Shown: positions 33,344 to 41,900 of the stretch, in pieces
How positions within the stretch are numbered: position 1 is the stretch's first letter
How the letters are laid out: the number at the start of each line of letters is the position of its first letter
Source of the DNA: Promethearchaeota archaeon
GTDB lineage: Archaea > Asgardarchaeota > Lokiarchaeia > Sigyniarchaeales > SOKP01
DNA: 64,000 nucleotides
Direction: 5' to 3'
Assembly: GCA_016839765.1 (NCBI GenBank)
Contig: JAEOTP010000087.1
Span: forward strand, 1 to 64,000
Made by a program: the position numbers and the translations under genes
The notes under the pieces: generated by a model
Seen by the model: the letters and a program-made list of their open reading frames with translations, nothing else
What the model was told of the DNA's origin: nothing
Databases searched by the model: none

Positions 33344-34144
33344 ATGAAAGAGCGTATTGATATAATTTTAGTTGAAAGACGATTAGTAGAGAGTAGAGTA
33401 AAAGCCCAGTGGTTAATAAAAAGCGGTTTTGTATTAGTAAATGGAGTGGTACTAAAAAAACCAGGAAAAAAGGTAAATAAAAAGGCTAATATTACATTGG
33501 AAAATGAATTTCCCTATGTAGGGCGTGGTGGGTTAAAATTAGAAGCAGCACTAAATAAATTTGCAATAATAGTGAAAAATAAAGTATGCGCTGATATTGG
33601 AGCTTCTATTGGGGGATTTACCGATTGTCTCATAAAACATAAAGCATTAAAAGTGTATGCTATAGATACAGCAAAAAATGTTCTACATCCATCATTAACG
33701 AGTAAATCATCCATTATTATCAAGTTGTTAGGAGTTGATGCACGATCATTGATTGAATTGGATGAAAAGATTGATATCGTAACCATAGATATTACGTTTG
33801 CTTCATTAAAAACAATCCTACCAAATGTTAAGAATTATTTAAAAAGAAATGGAGATATTATTGTTTTAGTTAAACCACTTTTTGAAACAAATTTTTATGA
33901 TAAAAAATTTTTTAAAATAATAACAAATTTTCAGAGGCTTAAAAAAATCTTACACGATTTTTTATACTGGAGTTCTGAAAATGATTTTTTTCCTTATGGG
34001 ATAACCCAATCTCCAATTTTAGGTAAGGGGGGTTCAATAGAATTTTTAGTTTATTTTAAAATAGACAAAGAAAGGAAACAATTCAAGATCTTTAAAGAAA
34101 TTGAAGATGTTATCGATAATATAAATATCAGAGAGTTTAAATAG
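33344..34144 (+). CDS. tlyA: TlyA family rRNA methyltransferase (S4 plus FtsJ-like domains)
   Basis: A 266-residue protein with an N-terminal S4 RNA-binding domain (RIDIILVERRLVESRVKAQW through KKANITLENE) and a SAM methyltransferase domain beginning at YVGRGGLKLEAAL and ADIGASIGGFTDCLIK, then IVTIDITFASLKTILPN and IIVLVKPLFE. TlyA enzymes methylate cytidine ribose in 16S and/or 23S rRNA. Its stop overlaps the convergent DUF362 end by eight bases. Confidence 0.88.
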   Translation: MKERIDIILVERRLVESRVKAQWLIKSGFVLVNGVVLKKPGKKVNKKANITLENEFPYVGRGGLKLEAALNKFAIIVKNKVCADIGASIGGFTDCLIKHKALKVYAIDTAKNVLHPSLTSKSSIIIKLLGVDARSLIELDEKIDIVTIDITFASLKTILPNVKNYLKRNGDIIVLVKPLFETNFYDKKFFKIITNFQRLKKILHDFLYWSSENDFFPYGITQSPILGKGGSIEFLVYFKIDKERKQFKIFKEIEDVIDNINIREFK

Positions 34145-35309
34145 ATTGATAACTCCTAAATAAATTTCCCCATTCTGTTTGCATAAATTTTTTAATCCTA
34201 CGTTTTCCTATAGTTGGATACCAGAACATATCATGAAATATCATAGATGCCATAATTGGTCCCATAAAAAAAAGATCACTCTTAAACAATGGATACATGA
34301 ATTGTAATGGGCCTTTTCTAACCATCTGGTCACCCCAAATCACTAAGCTTCTCTTTACATTGAACTTCCAATTGATATTTGAAACATCTTCACCTACTAA
34401 TTCAATTTGATCGAAATCACCACACCCTAATCCCATATCATGAGCTAATTTTATAGCAGGTAATTTTAATGGATCAAAACCCATCATTTTAGAAACAACT
34501 GTATCTACAGCTACTTGATCATATCCAGCGATTAAAATGTTCTTAATTTTTGGTATCATAGTCCTTGGTCCGGCTCCATCTCCGCAAACAGTACCATCAA
34601 CTATAGACATAATATTTGGGTGTATTTGTTTTTGGATTATTAGTAAATCAACAAGCACTTCACTCATATATTGGTGGGAAAAATGCCTTCTTTTTGTTAA
34701 TAATCCACCAAATGCATTCTTCATAGCACAGGTAATTCCCCCATGTTTCATTTCACTTTTGGTATGCTCTAATGATCCTCCTACAGCACCAGTATGTCCA
34801 TGAGTTTTCATCGTTGGAAGATGAATAATAGATTTCCCGATATAAAATTTTGGTATTTTAAATCCTTCAGGAAATATTTTAGAATCTAAGGCAAGTAATT
34901 TCTGGGTTTTTAAATTCAAGAATCTTGATCTCAGCGATTCATAGGGGACAAAAGGGATACGTGTTAAGGGTATAAACCATGCATTATACTTCCTTATGAT
35001 TGGCCACCAACAATTACCTTTTAAACCCTTTTCAATATTTGTAACCACAGTTCTATTTTCTGCCGTAAATAATTTTTTAGGATCATAACCATCCTCAATC
35101 ATAGTGTTCAAAACACCCTCTACTTGCCAAGGAGGACTTGAACATGCGGGAAAAAATTTCGACCAACTTAAATTAAGCTTGATGATGATTTTTTTTTGTT
35201 TAGAATAATAATTGTGATATTCCGTAAGATGCATTAGTCTTTTATAATCTTCAAAAATTGTCTTTGGAGAAGTCTTAATTACAAAAATTTGAGATTTATT
35301 TCTTTTCAT
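34137..35309 (-). CDS. DUF362 protein
   Basis: A 390-residue DUF362 protein. Family marks are KIIIKLNLSWSKFFPACSSP, the HLPTMKTHGHTGAVGGSLEH segment, THGHT...CAMKNAFGGLLT and the C-terminal VDTVVSKMMGFDP and AHDMGLGCGD. No ferredoxin domain is fused, unlike many bacterial members. Its activity is unknown. The 3' end overlaps tlyA by eight bases, so the two convergent transcripts are antisense at their ends. Confidence 0.75.
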   Translation of the reverse strand: MKRNKSQIFVIKTSPKTIFEDYKRLMHLTEYHNYYSKQKKIIIKLNLSWSKFFPACSSPPWQVEGVLNTMIEDGYDPKKLFTAENRTVVTNIEKGLKGNCWWPIIRKYNAWFIPLTRIPFVPYESLRSRFLNLKTQKLLALDSKIFPEGFKIPKFYIGKSIIHLPTMKTHGHTGAVGGSLEHTKSEMKHGGITCAMKNAFGGLLTKRRHFSHQYMSEVLVDLLIIQKQIHPNIMSIVDGTVCGDGAGPRTMIPKIKNILIAGYDQVAVDTVVSKMMGFDPLKLPAIKLAHDMGLGCGDFDQIELVGEDVSNINWKFNVKRSLVIWGDQMVRKGPLQFMYPLFKSDLFFMGPIMASMIFHDMFWYPTIGKRRIKKFMQTEWGNLFRSYQSI

Positions 35310-35435
35310 TTTGATTTCTAATGTTTGATTGTTTAACTTTTTTATTAAAAACGTAATTGAACTATTTTAAAAACCAATTGTTGATAAAAAGGCTAAACAA
35401 TAATAAAAAAAAATTAGTAAAAAAATTAAAAAATT

Positions 35436-36575
35436 TTAGTCAGAAATATATTCCATTCCTTCATAAGATTTTTCTTCTTTAGCAAACGGTCTGCACATGA
35501 TATAATGATCTTCACTTATCTTAAGCTCAACAGGATCCTCCTTTCCGCACCCTATATGCTTACCTTTTTCATAACATCTAGGATTAAAAGCACATCCCTC
35601 GGGAGGGTTAATAGGACTGGGTACATCACCTTCTAAGATTATCCTAGTTATTCTTGAAGTAGGATCAAAAGTTGGGCGTGCTGATAATAAAGCTTTTGTG
35701 TATGGATGGACAGGATGATAGAAAACTTTTTCTATAGGACCTCTCTCAACAAATTTACCTAAATACATAACAGCAATTCTATCAGCTATATGATGCACTA
35801 CACTTAAATCATGGGTTATAAACATATAAGATAAATTGAATTGAGATTGAAGGTCTCTTAAAAGGTTTAATATTTGTGCTTGAACTGATACATCTAAGGC
35901 AGAAGTTGGTTCATCCAGAATCATTATATCAGGATTACATGCTAGAGCTCTAGCAATGACTATTCTTTGTTTTTGACCTCCTGAAAATTCATGAGGAAAT
36001 CGATCTAGATGTTCTGCTTTCATTGAAACAGTTTCTAATAATTCAAGAACTCTTGCGCGGATTCTGCTTCTTTTTTTCATTCCTTCTAATATTCTAAGTG
36101 GTTCACCAATAATATTTACAATTTTCCACCGAGGATTCAAAGATGAGTCTGGATCTTGGAATACCATTTGAATTTTTTTCCGAATTTCTGTGGTATAATA
36201 AATTGCTTTAGCGTCATGTTTTTGTAATTTAGTTAGCTTTACTTCAGGTTTTTCTTTTTCTTTCATTTGTTTTTTATGTAATTTTTTATTAATAACTAGT
36301 TTTTTATTCCTATAAATGATTTCTCCGGCTGTAGGCTTTACTAAGTTTAAAATAGTATTTCCTATTGTAGTTTTACCGCATCCACTTTCTCCAACTATAC
36401 CTAGAGTCTCTCCCTCGTACATATTAAATGTAACTCCATCAACTGCTTTAACATCTGCAATTCTTCTCCTAAAAAGCCCACCGTATATTGGATAATAGGT
36501 TTTAAGATTTCTTACCGATAAAATGACATTTCTGCTACTTGTGGAAGTTTCTATTTTCTCCTCAACTACAGTCAT
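35436..36575 (-). CDS. dppF: Oligopeptide ABC transporter ATP-binding protein (DppF/OppF)
   Basis: A 379-residue ABC ATPase. Walker A GESGCGKT (62-69), Q-loop VFQDPDSSLNP, signature EFSGGQKQR, Walker B IMILDEPTSALD and the switch His in FITHDLSVV are all intact. The C-terminal oligopeptide motif ENPRC-like is CAFNPRCYEKGKHIGCGK. About 35 extra Lys-rich residues (roughly 92-128) are inserted before the Q-loop. It is the last gene of the operon. Confidence 0.92.
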   Translation of the reverse strand: MTVVEEKIETSTSSRNVILSVRNLKTYYPIYGGLFRRRIADVKAVDGVTFNMYEGETLGIVGESGCGKTTIGNTILNLVKPTAGEIIYRNKKLVINKKLHKKQMKEKEKPEVKLTKLQKHDAKAIYYTTEIRKKIQMVFQDPDSSLNPRWKIVNIIGEPLRILEGMKKRSRIRARVLELLETVSMKAEHLDRFPHEFSGGQKQRIVIARALACNPDIMILDEPTSALDVSVQAQILNLLRDLQSQFNLSYMFITHDLSVVHHIADRIAVMYLGKFVERGPIEKVFYHPVHPYTKALLSARPTFDPTSRITRIILEGDVPSPINPPEGCAFNPRCYEKGKHIGCGKEDPVELKISEDHYIMCRPFAKEEKSYEGMEYISD

Positions 36576-36631
36576 ATTAATTTTTCCTACCCTATAATTA
36601 ATTTAAATTTTAAAATTATTTTTTATGGAAT

Positions 36632-37870
36632 TTAAATATTGTCTTCACTCCAATCATATTTGGGTGAATCCCGATATTTTGGATCAAAAAGATGACATGC
36701 TACAAAATATCTTTCACCAATTTCATTCAGTTTCGGTTTTACTTTATCACATATTTCCATTCTTTCATCACATCTAGGATGAAATCTACAACCTGATGGA
36801 GGATATATTAAATTAGGAACCATACCACGAATAACCCTTAACTTTTGGTCTTTTTTTTCAATACTAGGAATTGCTCCAATTAATCCTTGTGTATAGGGGT
36901 GTCGAGGATTTTTAAATAAGCGTTCTGCAGTAGCATACTCAACTATATTCCCGCTATACATCACTGCGACTCTATCGCACAAATCGGCAATGATTCCTAA
37001 ATCATGAGTAATCATCAGTATTGACGTTCTAAATTTATCTTTTAATTCTTTCATCAAATCTAAAATTTGAGCCTGGATGGTAACATCTAAAGCAGTCGTT
37101 GGTTCATCAGCAATTAATAACAGCGGTTCGCAAGAGAGCGCCATAGCAATCATTATACGTTGTCTCATTCCACCACTAAGTTCATGAGGATATCTCGATA
37201 AAATGCCTTCTGCATCCGCAATACCTACTTCTTTTATGATTTTTTCTGAATGTTCGTTTAAAATCCCTTTTAGATGTGGTATTTTGGGTATTTTTTCTTT
37301 GGCTTCTGTAATTTTGATTTTGAGATCTTCTTTTTCATCTTCTGTTAATTCACTATCCTTTAATTTTTCCTTTAATTCCTTAAGTTCTTCAATTAGTTGT
37401 TTCCTTTCGAGAACTTTTTCATCTACAACTCGTCTAAGTTCATCTTCTTGATGTAATAAAAAGATTTCTCCAACTTGAAATCCAGCTGACATAACTGGAT
37501 TTAGTGAATTTAAAGGATCCTGGAAGATCATAGTTATATCTTTACCTCGATGAGTTCTCATGATTTTTTCTTCTAAAGCCAGTAGATCTTCACCTTTCAG
37601 TTTTATAGACCCGTCTATTACCTTTCCTGGTTCCCTTACAAGACCTATAATAGAGAGTGCTGTAACCGATTTGCCACAACCAGTTTCACCAACAAGCCCA
37701 AGGACTTCATCCTCATACATGTCAAAAGAAACACCATCTACAGCTTTTACTACACCTTCTTCAGTATAAAAGTAGGTTTTTAAATTTTTAACCTCAAGTA
37801 GTTTCTTAGCCTCTTTTTTTACTGATGATACCTCTTCTTTAAATCCTTGTCTTTCTTCTACTTTTTCCAT
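36632..37870 (-). CDS. dppD: Oligopeptide ABC transporter ATP-binding protein (DppD/OppD) with coiled-coil insertion
   Basis: A 412-residue ABC ATPase. Walker A GETGCGKS (61-68), Q-loop [12 protein letters not shown] (Q117), signature LSGGMRQR (231-238), Walker [13 protein letters not shown] and ITHDLG are intact. Between Q-loop and signature is an extra ~65-residue charged helix (about 142-208, rich in Glu/Lys), predicted as coiled coil and absent in usual DppD. The C-terminal [16 protein letters not shown] is the Cys motif of oligopeptide ATPases. It pairs with DppF. Confidence 0.9.
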   Translation of the reverse strand: MEKVEERQGFKEEVSSVKKEAKKLLEVKNLKTYFYTEEGVVKAVDGVSFDMYEDEVLGLVGETGCGKSVTALSIIGLVREPGKVIDGSIKLKGEDLLALEEKIMRTHRGKDITMIFQDPLNSLNPVMSAGFQVGEIFLLHQEDELRRVVDEKVLERKQLIEELKELKEKLKDSELTEDEKEDLKIKITEAKEKIPKIPHLKGILNEHSEKIIKEVGIADAEGILSRYPHELSGGMRQRIMIAMALSCEPLLLIADEPTTALDVTIQAQILDLMKELKDKFRTSILMITHDLGIIADLCDRVAVMYSGNIVEYATAERLFKNPRHPYTQGLIGAIPSIEKKDQKLRVIRGMVPNLIYPPSGCRFHPRCDERMEICDKVKPKLNEIGERYFVACHLFDPKYRDSPKYDWSEDNI

Positions 37871-37918
37871 TTTTCTTAATCATCTATCTTAATCAAATTA
37901 TAAATAATAAAAAAAAAT

Positions 37919-38941
37919 TTATAAATTCTTCAATCGCGGATCGAGAGCATCTCTTAAGCCATCACCTACCAACATGAATCCTAATACTGTAATGACAATC
38001 ATCACCCCTGGCCAAAGAGACGCCCATGGTGCGATTAAAATATAACCACGAGCATCACTGATATCTCTACCCCATTCAATTAAAGTTGGATCACTATATC
38101 CCAGAAATGCAAGACCTGCAAAGCTTAGAATAACTCCTCCGATATCTAATGTAACTGATATTATAATTGGTTGGATAGTGTTTGGTAAGATGTGTCTAAA
38201 CATTATTCTCCAATTTTTAGCACCAGATACCCTTGCTGCTTGTACATACGGCAATTCTCTTGCTTGTAATACATTTCCTCTAATTAGTCGTGAATAATAG
38301 GGAATCCCTAAAATACCATATGCCATAATAATAACCATCAATATTGGTAGGCCACTTTCTTGGAAGATTGAAACCATAACTATAGCGAAGATTAACGCAG
38401 GAAATGCAAGCAAAACATCAAAAATCCTCATAATTAAAGTATCGAGCCAGCCACCTACGTAACCAGCTATTACTCCAAAAAGAATACCAAATGCAAGGCT
38501 CATTCCTATTGCTGGCAAAGCCATAGTTAATGAAGCTCTGGCACCATATATCATTCTTGCATAAACATCACGCCCCATATTGCCAGTTCCTAAAGGATGC
38601 GCAGGAGATGGGTCAGACCAGTGTACGCCATACACAGCGCGAGCTTCCGAAAATGTATATGGAGAAATCCAAGGCCCGAATATGGCTAAGGTTATGACGT
38701 AAAGAACTAGAATGATTCCTAAAATAGTTAAGGTTGACTTTAATCTTTTAAGAAAACTTCTTTTACTCACAGTCTTTTCATATTCACGTTCTCGAATTGT
38801 AAGTTCCTTTAATCTTGAAGCAGGAATAAGAAGAAACTTAATATTTCTGAAGAACCATTTAAAAACAGCCCTACTAGCACTCTCCTCTTCTTCAGCTTCT
38901 AATTCTTCCTCTAATTCTTGAATCCTTACTTCTTGTTTCAT
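37919..38941 (-). CDS. dppC: Oligopeptide ABC transporter permease DppC
   Basis: A 340-residue permease. A ~70-residue N-terminal cytosolic extension begins with an acidic stretch (ELEEELEAEEEESASR), longer than usual. The first TM (TLTILGIILVLYVITLAIFG) is followed by the family motif HPLGTGNMGRDVYARMIYGA and then the five-helix core. The EAA loop is YVQAARVSGAKNWRIMFRHI with following LPNTIQP. It ends in DALDPRLKNL. It forms a heterodimer with DppB. Confidence 0.93.
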   Translation of the reverse strand: MKQEVRIQELEEELEAEEEESASRAVFKWFFRNIKFLLIPASRLKELTIREREYEKTVSKRSFLKRLKSTLTILGIILVLYVITLAIFGPWISPYTFSEARAVYGVHWSDPSPAHPLGTGNMGRDVYARMIYGARASLTMALPAIGMSLAFGILFGVIAGYVGGWLDTLIMRIFDVLLAFPALIFAIVMVSIFQESGLPILMVIIMAYGILGIPYYSRLIRGNVLQARELPYVQAARVSGAKNWRIMFRHILPNTIQPIIISVTLDIGGVILSFAGLAFLGYSDPTLIEWGRDISDARGYILIAPWASLWPGVMIVITVLGFMLVGDGLRDALDPRLKNL

Positions 38942-38972
38942 TTAGTTTTCCACCTTTTTTAATATATACTAT

Positions 38973-39989
38973 TTAATATTTTATTCGAGGATCTAAATAA
39001 GCATAAATTAGATCTACAAATAAATTCACTATTATAAAAATCAGCGTTGTCATGACGACAATCGCATTCAGGACACTATAATCACGACCCGTAATAGCCT
39101 CCAACAAAAGATTACCTACTCCAAATAAATTAAAAGTTGTTTCAGTTAAAAACGCTCCGCCTAATAACCCTCCAACGTTTAATCCAATAATTGTCACGGT
39201 GGGGATTAATGCGTTCTTACGGGCATGCTTTTTAATTACATCTTTTTCTTTACACCCTTTTGCGCGAGCAGTTCTTATATAATCTTGTTGAAGAACTTCA
39301 AGCATACTTGAACGAGTTTGCCGTGTAATCGATGCGAGCATAATAAAAGACAAACAGAAAACTGGTAGCGCCAAATGGACTAAATAATCCCCTATTAAAT
39401 ACCACTGCCCCGATATCAACGAGTCAATTATTCTAAAACCCGTAACTATGGGAGGATCAATATATGCCGGATCTTTGAAGTGCATGATGGGCAACCAACC
39501 CAATTGATAAGAGATAAAATACTGCAGTAATAGTCCTAACCAAAAAACAGGTATTGATACACCTACAAGAGCTGTTCCCCTAAAAACAGTATCCTTCCAT
39601 TTATTTCGATGCCTTGCAGAAACTACACCAGTTTTAATTCCGATAAATGAAGCAATAATCATAGAAAAGAGGGTAATATCTAGTGTTCTAGGAAACCGCT
39701 CCCAGATTAAATTCCAAACCGGTTGACCTACAGCGACAACTAAAGAATTGCCCCAATTTCCTGTAAAGAGATTTCCAAGGTATATAAAGAATTGTTGCCA
39801 GAGGGGAAGATTAAATCCGTGAGCATAATATGCCCTCATATACTCTTCAGGACTAGCTCTAGGAGGGAGGTATACTGAAACAGGATCCCCCGGCATCGCT
39901 CTAGCAAGAATGAATGTTAGTAATAAAGCACCAAACAACACAGGTATCATAGTTAGAATCCTTTTGAAGATATATTTAATCATACTCAT
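38973..39989 (-). CDS. dppB: Oligopeptide ABC transporter permease DppB
   Basis: A 338-residue permease. The N-terminus MSMIKYIFKRILTMIPVLFG and RAMPGDPVSVYL are classic for DppB/OppB. The EAA loop is YIRTARAKGCKEKDVIKKHA and RKNALIPTVTIIG, and the protein ends VDLIYAYLDPRI. The gene is 31 bases ahead of dppC and 58 bases after the small membrane gene. Normal family length. Confidence 0.93.
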   Translation of the reverse strand: MSMIKYIFKRILTMIPVLFGALLLTFILARAMPGDPVSVYLPPRASPEEYMRAYYAHGFNLPLWQQFFIYLGNLFTGNWGNSLVVAVGQPVWNLIWERFPRTLDITLFSMIIASFIGIKTGVVSARHRNKWKDTVFRGTALVGVSIPVFWLGLLLQYFISYQLGWLPIMHFKDPAYIDPPIVTGFRIIDSLISGQWYLIGDYLVHLALPVFCLSFIMLASITRQTRSSMLEVLQQDYIRTARAKGCKEKDVIKKHARKNALIPTVTIIGLNVGGLLGGAFLTETTFNLFGVGNLLLEAITGRDYSVLNAIVVMTTLIFIIVNLFVDLIYAYLDPRIKY

Positions 39990-40047
39990 ATACTATTAGA
40001 TCACCCATTTTTCTTATTAATAACCCTTTTTTTTATTTTTTTTTAGA

Positions 40048-40503
40048 TTATGAAATTGTTTTAAGTTTTTCAAGATAATTTATATATATTTGCTTTAAAC
40101 TGGCACCAAGAAAAGCCGAAAGCAAATTTATACCTAATAACGAAAGGATTGTTATTAGGGTTTCTAGTTTTGTAAAATAAATAAAAATTATGAGAATATC
40201 AAATCCATTAATAAACCAATACCATATCCACGATTCGAAAATGATAAATAGAATCAACCAAATACTATTTCTAATTCCATATTCAAAAAATCTTTCTCTA
40301 TATACTGTAATGAAAACGATAGCGAATAAAATAAGTGCCGATAAAAATGAAGAAGGATTAAACATTGCTCTATGTAAAAAGAGAATATTCTCTCCAATCG
40401 ATTTTTCATATACATTGCATATATATCCAAAGAATAGAAAATGAATTAATAAGCATGCTAAAATAAATTTAGTTTGTCTTCCCATTTCAATTTTTTTTTT
40501 CAT
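40048..40503 (-). CDS. Four-helix membrane protein, unknown
   Basis: A 151-residue hydrophobic protein with about four TM segments (near residues 13-31, 52-68, 78-100 and 108-135). I do not recognise it. Its start overlaps the stop of the upstream gene by four bases, and dppB follows, so it is transcribed inside the oligopeptide operon. It is rich in Phe, Ile and Trp. Confidence 0.55.
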   Translation of the reverse strand: MKKKIEMGRQTKFILACLLIHFLFFGYICNVYEKSIGENILFLHRAMFNPSSFLSALILFAIVFITVYRERFFEYGIRNSIWLILFIIFESWIWYWFINGFDILIIFIYFTKLETLITILSLLGINLLSAFLGASLKQIYINYLEKLKTIS

Positions 40504-41252
40504 AATATCAATCCCAAGTCTAATTTTTCTAGATCAATATTTTTAAGAAGTTTTTTAGAATCAACTACGTTAGTTTTCGATCCGTTATTAATTATATTAT
40601 TTTCTTTCCATAATTGTAAATTAAATAGTGAATAGTTGTTTTCAAGTAATAATTCTTTATTATAGGAAAAAGAATCAAACAGATCATCATATATCAAATA
40701 TGGAATGAAATTCATTTCTTTCATTTTTTTTGTATTAGAATTATAAACTTTAATAGTCATTACATTAGGAAAATATTTATTTTCTCTTTCCTCGTATAAT
40801 TTTTCTGGTTTAATTACATTGACATTTTCAATTTTTAATATATTATCTTCTATTTTTTCCTTTAAAAAATTAATTATTTTGTTACAATAGTGGATAAGGT
40901 TAGGATGATATTCTTCTAAATCCTTATCAAAGTCAATTTTAGAATACAATTTTAAAAATTCAGAAATTAGAAATGTAAAATCGTTTGTGAGGTAAGAAAT
41001 ATCTGCGTGTATTATTTTTGAATTATTAAACCAATTTCTAATTTTATTATCATCCAATGGACGAAGCGTTATTTCTTTATATTTTTTTTTAGTAAAATTT
41101 ATTAGATTTTTAATCCCTAAAGTGAAAAACAATTGGAGATCTAAAAATAAATCTAATTTTTCGCATAATTTATTTAATTTAATGACGTCTGGAAATATAA
41201 ATAAAGTAGGGTCTCCATTTGATATTTTGTCAATTCTCATTGGAATTGGCAT
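40500..41252 (-). CDS. Unrecognised protein, probably 5'-truncated or frameshifted
   Basis: The ATG-started frame gives 250 residues of unknown family, rich in Asn, Lys and Leu, with no signal peptide. The reading frame stays open for another 51 codons upstream, to a TGA at 41406-41408. It looks coding there (SLFRDPPSKLKSF, then PTGFYFDLFTTDLFKIPVMP), yet has no ATG, GTG or TTG. This suggests the true start was lost, or that a -1 frameshift near 41369-41405 joins it to the short upstream frame. It is in the oligopeptide operon and overlaps the next gene by four bases. Confidence 0.5.
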   Translation of the reverse strand: MPIPMRIDKISNGDPTLFIFPDVIKLNKLCEKLDLFLDLQLFFTLGIKNLINFTKKKYKEITLRPLDDNKIRNWFNNSKIIHADISYLTNDFTFLISEFLKLYSKIDFDKDLEEYHPNLIHYCNKIINFLKEKIEDNILKIENVNVIKPEKLYEERENKYFPNVMTIKVYNSNTKKMKEMNFIPYLIYDDLFDSFSYNKELLLENNYSLFNLQLWKENNIINNGSKTNVVDSKKLLKNIDLEKLDLGLIL

Positions 41253-41368
41253 TACAGGAATTTTAAAAAGATCAGTGGTAAATAAATCAAAATAAAATCC
41301 AGTTGGAGCAATATCATTTTTAAATGATTTTAATTTGGAAGGAGGATCTCGAAATAGGCTTTTTGGAT

Positions 41369-41671
41369 TTATAAGAATGCACCTCCGCCATCTATTACCA
41401 AATCTTCAATGTTATAAAGGTCAGCATAAGTATCTGACCCCTTATAAGCCGCCTTAGCCTTAGCAGCAGATATATTATTATCAATATGGATTTTTCCCGA
41501 TAGTCTTGAGAGTTTTACATTTTCGTTATCTAAATTAATATCATCGACATATTCCGAACTATTATTGCTGCCTCCAGCATTAAGAGGGGGATTATTGCCA
41601 AATATAAGTGATAAAGCAAAATCGATTCCTAAAATCATTAAAACTACATTTATTTTAGATTTCTTTTTCAT
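41369..41671 (-). pseudogene. N-terminal fragment of an extracytoplasmic protein, likely frameshifted
   Basis: A 100-codon frame starting with a signal peptide or anchor (MKKKSKINVVLMILGIDFAL) and Asn/Ser-rich segment. The part KIHIDNNISAAKAKAAYKGS and EDLVIDGGG resembles, from memory, the beginnings of secreted right-handed beta-helix proteins common in Lokiarchaeal genomes. The frame stops abruptly after GGGAFL, while the -1 frame reads on as CILINPKS into the downstream gene. It may be a broken 5' end of that gene or a fossil junction of two genes. Confidence 0.45.
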
Positions 41672-41900
41672 ATTTTCTCTAAATAATTCTTTTATTTCCT
41701 ACTTTTTAAAAATTATGTTTAACGCATTCTGTTCCAAAATCTGAACACCAATTCTAAATAGTTTACTTGGTTCTTATTGGCTCATTCTTTTGTAATCTTT
41801 GGGCATAATTTTTAGATAAGATTACAATTTATAAAAATAATTAATAATAAAAAAAAAAAGTTATAATTTGATTAATTACGCCTATAAGGCTTTGCCTGGA

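Noticed and set aside
35436-39989. DppBCDF as a metal or nickel transporter (NikBCDE)
   Set aside because: ATPase C-terminal Cys motif and long SBP fit oligopeptide systems; no nickel-binding features seen, though not fully excluded.
41406-41408. In-frame TGA as a selenocysteine codon joining the upstream frame to the 40500-41252 gene
   Set aside because: The frame upstream of the TGA has no clear coding signal, while the other frame (41369-41671) does; a frameshift explains the data better.
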